NCBI GenBank assembly: GCA_036556985.1
Contig: DATBIK010000031.1
Location: 1 to 28,728 of the forward strand
Direction of reading: 5' to 3'
Length of the DNA stretch: 28,728 nt
From: JAPSGM01 sp036556985
GTDB lineage: Bacteria; Chloroflexota; Limnocylindria; QHBO01
Shown here: piece after piece, positions 23,055 to 28,728 of the stretch
How the letters are laid out: each line of letters starts with the position of its first letter
How positions within the stretch are numbered: the first letter of the stretch is position 1
Notes under the pieces: generated by a model
Told to the model about the DNA's origin: nothing
Seen by the model: the letters and a program-made list of their open reading frames with translations, nothing else
Databases searched by the model: none
Made by a program: the position numbers and the translations under genes

Positions 23055-24613
23055 TGCGCGGCGTCCGTCGGCGGGGGCGGCGTCGGGATGGCGAAGCTGA
23101 ACCGAGCGCCGCCGCCCTCGCGGTTCTGGGCCCAGATGCGCCCACCGTGCGCGATGACGAGCCCTCGCGCGACAGCCAGGCCGAGGCCGCTCCCTCGCGT
23201 GCCGCGGGGGGCTCCGGCCCGGTAGAACGGCTCGAACAGCCGGGGGATGACGTCCGGCGGCAGGCCGGGCCCCGTGTCGTCGACCCAGACCCGCAGCTCA
23301 CCGTCCGCCACGTCGGCCGAGACGGTCACGTCGCCGCCGTGGGGCGTGTACTTCACCGCGTTCTCCACCAGGTTCGCGACCACCTGGTCGATCTCGACCG
23401 GGTCGACGAGAACTGGCGGCAGGTCTCCAGGCAGCTCGACCCGCAGCCGATGGTCGGCGGCCAGCGGCATGAGGCGCGCCACCGTGGCCTCGAGGAGGAG
23501 CCCGGGGTCGTGCCAGTCCTTGGCGGGGACGAGCGTGCCGCCCTGGATCCGGCTCAGGTCGAGAAGGTTGCCCACGATCCGGTTCAACCGGTTCGCCTCG
23601 TGCTCGATGGTCGCCAGGAACTCCTGCCGGTCCTCGGGATTCCACTCCACGTCCCCAAGCCGGAGGCTGCCGGCGGCGGCGATGATCGAGGCCAGCGGCG
23701 TCCGAAGGTCGTGTGACACTGCGTCGAGGAGCGTGCTCTTCAGCTCGCTGCTCCGGCGCAGGAGCTCGGCTTCGACCGCCCCTGCTCGCAGCCGCTCGCG
23801 CTCGGCGGCGACAGCCAGCTGGTCGCTCGCCGTATCGAGCAGGCGGGCCTGGCCGCCAGCCAGGTCGGCCTCCGGCGGCCAGAGCACGTGAAGTTGACCG
23901 ATCTGCTCCTCGCCGCGCCGGATCGGGACCCGCGCCACGCCACGGCCCGGTCGCCGGCCGGGCAGCCGGTGCGGCGGCCGAACGCGGACCCAGCGGCCGG
24001 CCATCCCCGATCGGTCGGCGCTCGCAGGAGTCCCCTCCCCGAGGACGGAGGCCGGCCCGGTGGCCGCCTCGCGGACTGCCGCCCTCGCCTCGGCACTGCC
24101 CGCGTCGGCGCTGGCATGCACGCCATCCTCCTGGATGACGATGGCCACCGCCTCGGCGTCGAGCTCGAGTCGGAGCCGCTCGGCGACCGCGGGCAGCGCA
24201 TCGGCCAGCGGGCCGCCAGCCAGCAGGTCGGTCAGGTCGTGGAGGATGCGAGCCTCGCGCTCCCGCGCGGCGATCTCGATGACGCGCGAGCGTTGGCCAG
24301 CCGCAAGCTGCGAGGCGACCGACGCGACGACGAGGTACGCGAGCAGCGCGGCCCATTCGTTCGGGTCGGAGATCGTGAACGTGAAGCGTGGCTCGGTGAA
24401 GAAGAAGTCGAACGCCAGGAAGGACACGAGGGAGGCCGCGATGCCGGGCCCTCGGCCGGCGGCCGTCGCCACCGCAAGCACGCTGAGGAGATAGACCAGC
24501 ACGCCGCTCGGCAGCCACAGCGAACGGGGCAGCGTCCCGACCAGGAGCGTGGCAGCGGCCGGTGCGAGCACGGCGGCACCGTACGGCCCCGACCTGCGCA
24601 GGAGCCTTCTCAT
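23051..24613 (-). CDS. KdpD C-terminal half: DUF4118 membrane sensor histidine kinase
   Basis: 520 aa. Residues 10-105 hold four closely spaced membrane helices of DUF4118 with the KdpD-specific FLAFDFFFTEPRFTF. A GAF-like region (about 120-265) follows, then HisKA with His301 in VSHDLRTPLASI, and HATPase with NLVENAVKYTP (414-424), DDTGPGLPP and GSGLGLAVARGLV. The N-terminal KdpD ATPase and universal-stress domains of canonical KdpD are missing; they form a separate gene at 15515-16675. ATG 24613 (MRRLLRRSGP) fits the membrane topology; an in-frame GTG at 24628 adds five residues and cannot be excluded. First gene of the kdp unit. The short upstream gap shows no clear promoter and no c-di-AMP riboswitch. 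Confidence 0.93.
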   Translation of the reverse strand: MRRLLRRSGPYGAAVLAPAAATLLVGTLPRSLWLPSGVLVYLLSVLAVATAAGRGPGIAASLVSFLAFDFFFTEPRFTFTISDPNEWAALLAYLVVASVASQLAAGQRSRVIEIAAREREARILHDLTDLLAGGPLADALPAVAERLRLELDAEAVAIVIQEDGVHASADAGSAEARAAVREAATGPASVLGEGTPASADRSGMAGRWVRVRPPHRLPGRRPGRGVARVPIRRGEEQIGQLHVLWPPEADLAGGQARLLDTASDQLAVAAERERLRAGAVEAELLRRSSELKSTLLDAVSHDLRTPLASIIAAAGSLRLGDVEWNPEDRQEFLATIEHEANRLNRIVGNLLDLSRIQGGTLVPAKDWHDPGLLLEATVARLMPLAADHRLRVELPGDLPPVLVDPVEIDQVVANLVENAVKYTPHGGDVTVSADVADGELRVWVDDTGPGLPPDVIPRLFEPFYRAGAPRGTRGSGLGLAVARGLVIAHGGRIWAQNREGGGARFSFAIPTPPPPTDAAQ

Positions 24614-24694
24614 GTCCGGGGCGGTCACCCGCCCAGTATCCGCCACCGGCACGCTCGCTATCCTGCGGGGAAGGCGGGCGGAGGAGGAGGCGCA

Positions 24695-25843
24695 GTGGTG
24701 CGCGAACACGGCATCGGCGTGGCTCCGGTCCACGGACGTTCCGATCTCGAGGCGTTCATCTCGCTGCCCTGGCGCATCTACGCCGACGACCCGGCGTGGG
24801 TGCCGCCCCTGCGCCGCGAGGTGCATGCCTTCCTCGATCGCGAGAAGCACCCCTTCTACCGGCATGGTGCGGGGCAGGCGTTCCTCGCTCGCCGTGGCAC
24901 GGAGGTGATTGGCCGCATCCTGGCCAGCGACGACCCGAACTACAACGCCCGACATGCAATGGATACGGGCATGTTCGGTCTGTTCGAATCGACCGATGAC
25001 CCGGCCGTCGCATCGGCCCTGCTGAATGCCGCCGCCGGCTGGCTGCGTGAGCGCGGGCGGACCGCGATGCTGGGGCCGATCGAATACTCCACGAACTACA
25101 CCTGCGGCCTCCTGGTCGAGGGCTTCGACACCCCGCCGCGCATCCTCATGAACCACAACCCGCCGTACTACCGCGGTCTGCTCGAGGGCTGGGGCCTGCG
25201 GCCGGTGAAGGAGCTCTATGCGTGGTGGATCGACGAGGCGCCGGACCTGCGTCCCTGGCTGAAGCGCGCTGCCCGCATCGCGGCGCGCGGCGTCACGCTG
25301 CGGCCGATCCGCAAGCGGAACCTGGCCGAAGAGATCGAGCGCGCGAAGCTCATCTACAACGAGGCCTGGTACGACAACTGGGGCTCGGTGCGCATGACCG
25401 ATGCCGAGTTCACCGACCTCGGCCGGCACCTGGCCGAGATCGCCGACGAGGAGCTGCTCATCATGGCCGAGCAAGACGGCCGTCCGGTGGGCTTCAGCCT
25501 TTCCCTGCCCGATGCGAACGAGGCGTTCCGCGCGGTCGGCGACGGTCGCCTGGTGCAGTGGGGATTCGTGCCGCTGGGCCTCGTGCGCCTGCTGCTCGGC
25601 ATGCGTCGGATCAAGACCTTCCGCTACCTGGCGCTCGGGGTGCTGCCCAGCCACCAGGGACGCGGCATCGCGGAGGCGATGGTGCTGCGCACCCTGGAGG
25701 TCGCGCTGGAGCGCGGCTACACCGGCTGCGAGATGGGCTGGACGCTGGACGACAACACGCGCGTGAACCGGGCGCTCGAGAAGGTCGGGGCGCGCCCCTA
25801 CAAGACGTACCTGATCTACGAGGCGCCGATCCGCCCCTCATAG
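24695..25843 (+). CDS. GNAT-fold acetyltransferase-like protein, possibly with two GNAT domains
   Basis: 382 aa. The C-terminal half ends with a clear acetyl-CoA motif A, LALGVLPSHQGRGIAEAMVLRTLEVA, followed by GCEMGWTLDDNTRVNRALEKVGARPYKTY, as in GNAT enzymes. The N-terminal half (DLEAFISLPWRIYADDPAWVPPLRREV ... AFLARRGTEVIGRILASDD) looks like a second, diverged GNAT domain lacking the Q/RxxGxG motif. Substrate unknown. GTG 24695 is chosen because GGAGGAGGAG lies just upstream (24681-24690). Divergent from the kdp unit; its end overlaps the convergent GH26 gene by 28 bp. Confidence 0.82.
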   Translation: MVREHGIGVAPVHGRSDLEAFISLPWRIYADDPAWVPPLRREVHAFLDREKHPFYRHGAGQAFLARRGTEVIGRILASDDPNYNARHAMDTGMFGLFESTDDPAVASALLNAAAGWLRERGRTAMLGPIEYSTNYTCGLLVEGFDTPPRILMNHNPPYYRGLLEGWGLRPVKELYAWWIDEAPDLRPWLKRAARIAARGVTLRPIRKRNLAEEIERAKLIYNEAWYDNWGSVRMTDAEFTDLGRHLAEIADEELLIMAEQDGRPVGFSLSLPDANEAFRAVGDGRLVQWGFVPLGLVRLLLGMRRIKTFRYLALGVLPSHQGRGIAEAMVLRTLEVALERGYTGCEMGWTLDDNTRVNRALEKVGARPYKTYLIYEAPIRPS

Positions 25844-26682
25844 CGCGCGTCGGCAGCCACCTCGCGCCAGGCGGTGAGTGCCTCCGGCGACGAGTCGACC
25901 CGCCAGTCGGCGTGGCCGGTTGGCGCGTCGTGGAACCAGGCCACGCAACGGACGGCCGGGTAGCGGTTCGGCACCGCGTCGAGCAGCGCGTCCCGGATCC
26001 AGGCCGCCTTGTCGCCGCCCTCCTCGGCGCAGCCGATCTCGGCGAGCATGACCGGCAGGTCCGGCGCGAGATCGGTGATCCGGCGGTAGCTGTCGGCGAA
26101 GATCGCGTCGAACGACTGCCAGCGCGTGGAGCGCTGCGACCGCCCCCAGTTGTAGCCGTCGAGCGCCAGCCAGTCGACGGCGTCGGCGCCGGGGAAGTAC
26201 GGCGCGAAGTCCGCCGCGCGGCGGTCGATGACGTGCGGGCTCCAGACCCAGATGGCGTTGGAGGCTCCCTCCTCGGCGAAGATCCGGCGCAGCCGATGCC
26301 ACGCCTCCCGGAAGGCCGCAGGGTCCGAGCGCCACGGGATCCACTCCCCGTTCATCTCGTGCGCAGGGCGCAGGAGGAGCCGCCCGCCCCACGCGGCGAC
26401 GGCCGCGGCGTAGGCCTGGACGTAGGCATCGTGCTCCCCGCGGGCGACGGCGGCCAGGTCGCCGGCGGGCGGCTGCCAGCTGATCATCGGCACCGCATCG
26501 GTGGCGGCGATGGCATCGGCCAGGGCGGGATCGAAGGTGCCGGTGGCATCGGTCCAGTTGCGGAAGAGGTGGATCACGGCTGGGGAGTGGCCGGTGAGGC
26601 GGCGGTATCGGTCCACGGCGTCCGGATCGGTCGGGAAACCGCGAACCCAGACGCCGAGCGCGATCCCCTGCTGCGTGTCCAT
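25816..26682 (-). CDS. Glycoside hydrolase family 26-like protein (beta-mannanase type)
   Basis: 288 aa, a (beta/alpha)8 glycosidase. Acid/base Glu109 lies in RLLLRPAHEMNGEWIPW and nucleophile Glu215 in LPVMLAEIGCAEEG, both GH26 hallmarks; NAIWVWSPHV and LALDGYNWG support the barrel. Known members hydrolyse beta-1,4-mannan or mixed beta-glucans. There is no signal peptide at ATG 26682, so it would act in the cytoplasm unless exported otherwise, which is odd for a polysaccharidase. The 3' end overlaps the convergent GNAT gene by 28 bp. Confidence 0.87.
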   Translation of the reverse strand: MDTQQGIALGVWVRGFPTDPDAVDRYRRLTGHSPAVIHLFRNWTDATGTFDPALADAIAATDAVPMISWQPPAGDLAAVARGEHDAYVQAYAAAVAAWGGRLLLRPAHEMNGEWIPWRSDPAAFREAWHRLRRIFAEEGASNAIWVWSPHVIDRRAADFAPYFPGADAVDWLALDGYNWGRSQRSTRWQSFDAIFADSYRRITDLAPDLPVMLAEIGCAEEGGDKAAWIRDALLDAVPNRYPAVRCVAWFHDAPTGHADWRVDSSPEALTAWREVAADARYEGRIGAS

Positions 26683-26736
26683 GGCGTCGAGTCTAGGGAG
26701 CGTGCGCAGCAGCGCGCCGCGTGCGATGCTCCGGGC

Positions 26737-26811
26737 GGGCCGTTAGCTCAGTGGCAGAGCAGGGGACTTTTAATCCTCGTGTCGTGGGTTCGAATCCCAC
26801 ACGGCCCTCCA
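26737..26811 (+). tRNA. tRNA-Lys (anticodon TTT), CCA encoded
   Basis: 75 nt. Acceptor GGGCCGT pairs with ACGGCCC (26801-26807), discriminator T, then encoded CCA (26809-26811). D arm AGCTCAGTGGCAGAGC; anticodon stem GGGGA/TCCTC around loop CTTTTAA, anticodon TTT at 26769-26771; T arm GTGGGTTCGAATCCCAC is perfect. It sits alone between the GH26 gene (divergent) and a reductase gene. Confidence 0.96.
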
Positions 26812-26878
26812 CCTTCGCCGATGAGCCTGCGCGCGTTGCACCGTCTACCCATCGGACCATGAAGTGCAGGAACCACCG

Positions 26879-27487
26879 ATGAAGCTGACCGCGTCGATGA
26901 TGCTGTCCCTGGACGGCGTGTACCAGGGTCCCGGAGCGCCCGATGAGGATCGGCGCGGCGGGTTCGACCGCGGCGGATGGACCGCGCCGTACGCGGATCC
27001 CGAGATGTGGCCGTTCCTGACGTCGTGGTTCGAGCACGCGGACGCGCTGCTCCTCGGCCGGAAGACGTGGGAGATCTGGGAGTCCTACTGGCCGCTTCAC
27101 GACGCCGGCGATCCGGTCTCCCACGGGATCAACGTCCTGCCCAAGTACGTGCCCTCGACCACGCTGAAGGACCCGACCTGGCAGAACACCCACGTCATCA
27201 CCGGTGACGTGGAGGCGGCCGTGCGCGAGCTGAAGGCCCAGCCCGGCCGCGAGCTCCAGGTGCACGGCAGCGGCGTGCTGCTGCGCTGGCTGCTCGAGCG
27301 TGACCTCGTCGACGAGCTCAACCTGCGCGTCCATCCCGTCGTGCTGGGCGACGGCCTGCGCCTCTTCCCGGAGCGCGGCCCGACGCACCACCTGGAACTC
27401 ATCGAGTCCCGCTCGCTGCCGTCAGGGGTGACGCTGCAGACCTATCGCCCAGCCGGGCGGGCGACGTTCGGTACCGCTGGGGAGTAG
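26879..27487 (+). CDS. Dihydrofolate reductase-family (RibD C-terminal domain) protein
   Basis: 202 aa. Features of the RibD-C/DHFR-like fold: MKLTASMMLSLDGVYQGPG at the start, ADALLLGRKTWEIWESYWP (NADPH-side GRxT), HVITGDVEAAVRELKAQPGRELQVHGSGVLLRWLLERDLVDEL and RVHPVVLGDGLRLFP. These match the stand-alone deaminase/reductase-like proteins common in high-GC bacteria, whose substrates are mostly unknown. ATG 26879 is preferred to GTG 26864, since AGGAA lies 8 nt before it and the conserved N-terminus begins there. Confidence 0.9.
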   Translation: MKLTASMMLSLDGVYQGPGAPDEDRRGGFDRGGWTAPYADPEMWPFLTSWFEHADALLLGRKTWEIWESYWPLHDAGDPVSHGINVLPKYVPSTTLKDPTWQNTHVITGDVEAAVRELKAQPGRELQVHGSGVLLRWLLERDLVDELNLRVHPVVLGDGLRLFPERGPTHHLELIESRSLPSGVTLQTYRPAGRATFGTAGE

Positions 27488-27576
27488 GTCGGGCCGCTCG
27501 TCGCGCGCGACTTCTGGACGAACGACGTACGGTAACCGCCCGCGTACGAGTGATATCGAACGCCCGAGGTGAACCG

Positions 27577-28119
27577 ATGAACCGCCCGTCCCGGACCCCT
27601 GTGCCCGCCGCGCTCGCCAGCATCGGCCTGGCGCTGGCGCTCGCCGCCTGCCAGACCGGCGGCGCCGGTTCGCCCTCGGCCGTCGGCAGCGCCGGGACCG
27701 ATGACGCCGCCGTTGCGGTATCCAGCTCCGGCGACCTCGGCGATTTCGTGGTCGATGCCGATGGCCGCACGCTCTACGTCTTCCTCAACGACTCGCCGGG
27801 CACGAGCGCGTGCTCGGCGGAGTGCGCGGCAGACTGGCCGCCCGCCACGGTGGACGGGACGTCGCCGAGCGCCGGGGAGGGTGTGACCGCCGAGCTGGGA
27901 ACGCTCGAGCGCGATGACGGCAGCCTGCAGCTCACCCTGGACGGCTGGCCGCTGTATCGCTACGCGGGCGATGCCGCGGCCGGCGACACAAGCGGCGAGG
28001 GCGTGGGCGGGGTCTGGTTCGTGGGCCGGCCGGACGGGACGGTCGCGACTCCCGGCACCGAGCCGAGCGCCGACGCCAGCGCCGCGGAGAGCGACGAGGG
28101 CGGCTACCGCGACTACTGA
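27577..28119 (+). CDS. Secreted-repeat (COG4315) lipoprotein
   Basis: 180 aa. The signal peptide RTPVPAALASIGLALALAAC ends in a lipobox with lipidated Cys25. Two family repeats follow: FVVDADGRTLYVFLNDSPGTSACSAECAADWPPA with a conserved Cys pair, and LQLTLDGWPLYRYAGDAAAGDTSGEGVGGVWFV. This is the 'secreted repeat of unknown function' lipoprotein family. The tail is Ala/Ser/Asp-rich. Outer-face membrane protein, role unknown. ATG 27577 follows GAGGTGAA. The 90 bp upstream holds two CGTAC-containing segments but no clear promoter. Confidence 0.9.
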   Translation: MNRPSRTPVPAALASIGLALALAACQTGGAGSPSAVGSAGTDDAAVAVSSSGDLGDFVVDADGRTLYVFLNDSPGTSACSAECAADWPPATVDGTSPSAGEGVTAELGTLERDDGSLQLTLDGWPLYRYAGDAAAGDTSGEGVGGVWFVGRPDGTVATPGTEPSADASAAESDEGGYRDY

Positions 28120-28185
28120 GCGGCCCGCCGTCTGGCGGCGCTCGGGGGCCTGTCGCGACGTCGCACACGTCCGTTTGTTGCCGCT

Positions 28186-28327
28186 TATGCCCGCTGGGCA
28201 TGGTAGGCGGCCTCGGTGCTGGTCACGGGGTTCTCGCCGGCCTCGGCCACGCTCGGAACGAGCTGCTGGGCAGCCCCAGACTACGGCGCGGGGGCCCGGC
28301 ACCCACTTACCACGCCCGACGGGCATA
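28186..28327. other. Long imperfect stem-loop, candidate structured RNA
   Basis: In the 260-bp non-coding gap, 28186-28206 pairs with 28307-28327. Eight perfect pairs (TATGCCCG/CGGGCATA) are followed by GGGC/GCCC and TGGTA/TACCA, interrupted by C-A and A-C mismatches and one wobble. Inside, GGTGCTGG (28215-28222) pairs with CCCGGCACC (28295-28303), and GCTCG-GAA-CGAGC (28251-28263) forms an apical hairpin. An asymmetric loop separates the two long stems. No known RNA signature (SRP, RNase P, tmRNA) is recognised, and no promoter or T-run fixes the strand. Confidence 0.45.
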
Positions 28328-28380
28328 TCTGGCGGTCATCGCCCTGCGAAATCGGCGCGGCAACCGATGGTGCCGGCTGC

Positions 28381-28728
28381 TCAGCGCGTGACGCCGGGCC
28401 TGCGGCGCACCCAGGCGAACGCGCGCCCGATGTGGCGCCGCTGCAGCACCGCAACGGCCGCCGCCAGCACGAAGTACGCGATCGTCACGTACCCGCGCGT
28501 CTCGGGCAGCACCATCTGGAGCAGGAACAGCCCGGCCAGCATGGCCGCCCCGTAGACCGACAGCCGCAGGTCGAGCAGGAGCGTCACCGCGAACAGCGAC
28601 TGGGCGGCGGTGAGCAGCACCTCCTCCCGCTGACGCTCGTCGAGCGGCAGCGAGGTTGGCGCTCCCAGGGCGATGCTGTAGACGAGCGGGAGCATCGCCA
28701 CGAGCAGGGTCCACTGGTTGATCTTCGA
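28381..28728 (-). CDS. C-terminus of a membrane cation exchanger, CaCA (Na+/Ca2+ exchanger)-like (partial at right edge)
   Basis: 116 codons are open from the window edge to TGA 28383-28381, so the N-terminus lies outside. The first residues read SKINQWTLLVAMLPLVYSI, followed by PLDERQREEVLLTAAQSLFAV and further hydrophobic helices (LSVYGAAMLAGLFLLQMVL, VTIAYFVLAAAVAVL). I recognise this as the last part of a sodium:calcium or sodium:proton exchanger-type protein, NQWTLLV being the end of the second alpha-repeat region. The basic tail WVRRRPGVTR is cytoplasmic. The ion cannot be inferred from this part. Confidence 0.6.
   Translation of the reverse strand, partial: SKINQWTLLVAMLPLVYSIALGAPTSLPLDERQREEVLLTAAQSLFAVTLLLDLRLSVYGAAMLAGLFLLQMVLPETRGYVTIAYFVLAAAVAVLQRRHIGRAFAWVRRRPGVTR

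Noticed and set aside
24614..24694. c-di-AMP (ydaO-type) riboswitch before the kdp unit
   Set aside because: The gap is only about 80 nt and lacks the structure and sequence expected; ydaO elements are much longer.
24629..25654. Long upstream extension of the KdpD-like kinase frame
   Set aside because: It is antisense to the GNAT gene with Arg/His/Gln-rich low-complexity sequence; membrane helices and KdpD similarity begin at about 24613.
25222..26862. 546-codon rightward frame ending in PLAQWQSRGLLILVSWVRIPHGPP
   Set aside because: It shadows the GNAT and GH26 genes, and its tail is a translated tRNA-Lys, another classic artefact peptide.
26693..27391. Leftward frame containing KVEGRVGFEPTTRGLKVPCSATELTARPEH
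   Set aside because: Antisense of the tRNA-Lys and of the reductase gene; no family features.
28186..28327. SRP RNA in the structured gap
   Set aside because: A GGAA-like apical segment is present, but the conserved SRP helix 8 loop sequence (GGAAGCAG-type) is missing.

Overview
The window is very GC-rich (about 70% by eye), densely packed, and full of GTG starts and 1-8 nt stop/start overlaps. Both tRNAs encode their own CCA. With a KdpFABC pump, a GerW/YtfJ-type protein, GH26, a CarH-like photoreceptor and head-GIN and COG4315 lipoproteins, it best fits a high-GC Chloroflexota bacterium (Limnocylindria-like), with an actinobacterium as the alternative. That assignment is inference; no rRNA or marker protein is present. 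I see no prophage, insertion sequence, CRISPR array or horizontally acquired island.

Left part (1-6250). A partial gene at the left edge fuses a degenerate class III cyclase domain to a receiver domain. Diverging from it is a pyrimidine operon: pyrB, pyrC, then five non-pyrimidine genes (a LarC-like protein lacking its metal motifs, two small membrane proteins, a 108-aa protein and a 272-aa protein built from a duplicated domain), then pyrE. Three TGGCCC...GGGCCA hairpins separate pyrE from the convergent next operon.

Middle-left (6250-12750). A leftward operon encodes a heme-copper-oxidase subunit I homologue that appears to have lost every metal-binding histidine, a membrane-anchored cytochrome c, and NAD(P)H-hydrate epimerase. 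It diverges from an initiator tRNA gene with a clear promoter and a strong hairpin downstream. Then come an alpha/beta hydrolase with an Asp nucleophile, a GerW/YtfJ-like membrane protein, a head-GIN lipoprotein and a saccharopine-dehydrogenase-family oxidoreductase.

Centre (12900-15485). A divergent pair, an ECF sigma factor and a MerR-type regulator with a B12-binding photoreceptor domain, resembles the LitS/LitR light-response module. Its two promoters overlap at their -35 boxes. A proline dehydrogenase follows.

Kdp locus (15515-24613, all leftward). Transcription order is sensor kinase (C-terminal half of KdpD), KdpE, an extra single-domain response regulator, an 87-aa protein, KdpF, a second 87-aa protein, a second KdpF-like peptide, KdpA, KdpB, KdpC, and the N-terminal half of KdpD as a separate gene. 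The sensor is therefore split at its domain boundary with the pump genes between the halves, and an [87-aa protein + KdpF] cassette appears duplicated.

Right part (24695-28728). A GNAT-like protein overlaps a convergent GH26 glycosidase; then come tRNA-Lys(TTT), a RibD-C/DHFR-like reductase, a COG4315 lipoprotein, a non-coding stretch with a long imperfect stem (possible structured RNA), and the C-terminus of a cation exchanger cut by the window edge. Across the window the hexamer CCGATG/CATCGG is conspicuously frequent.
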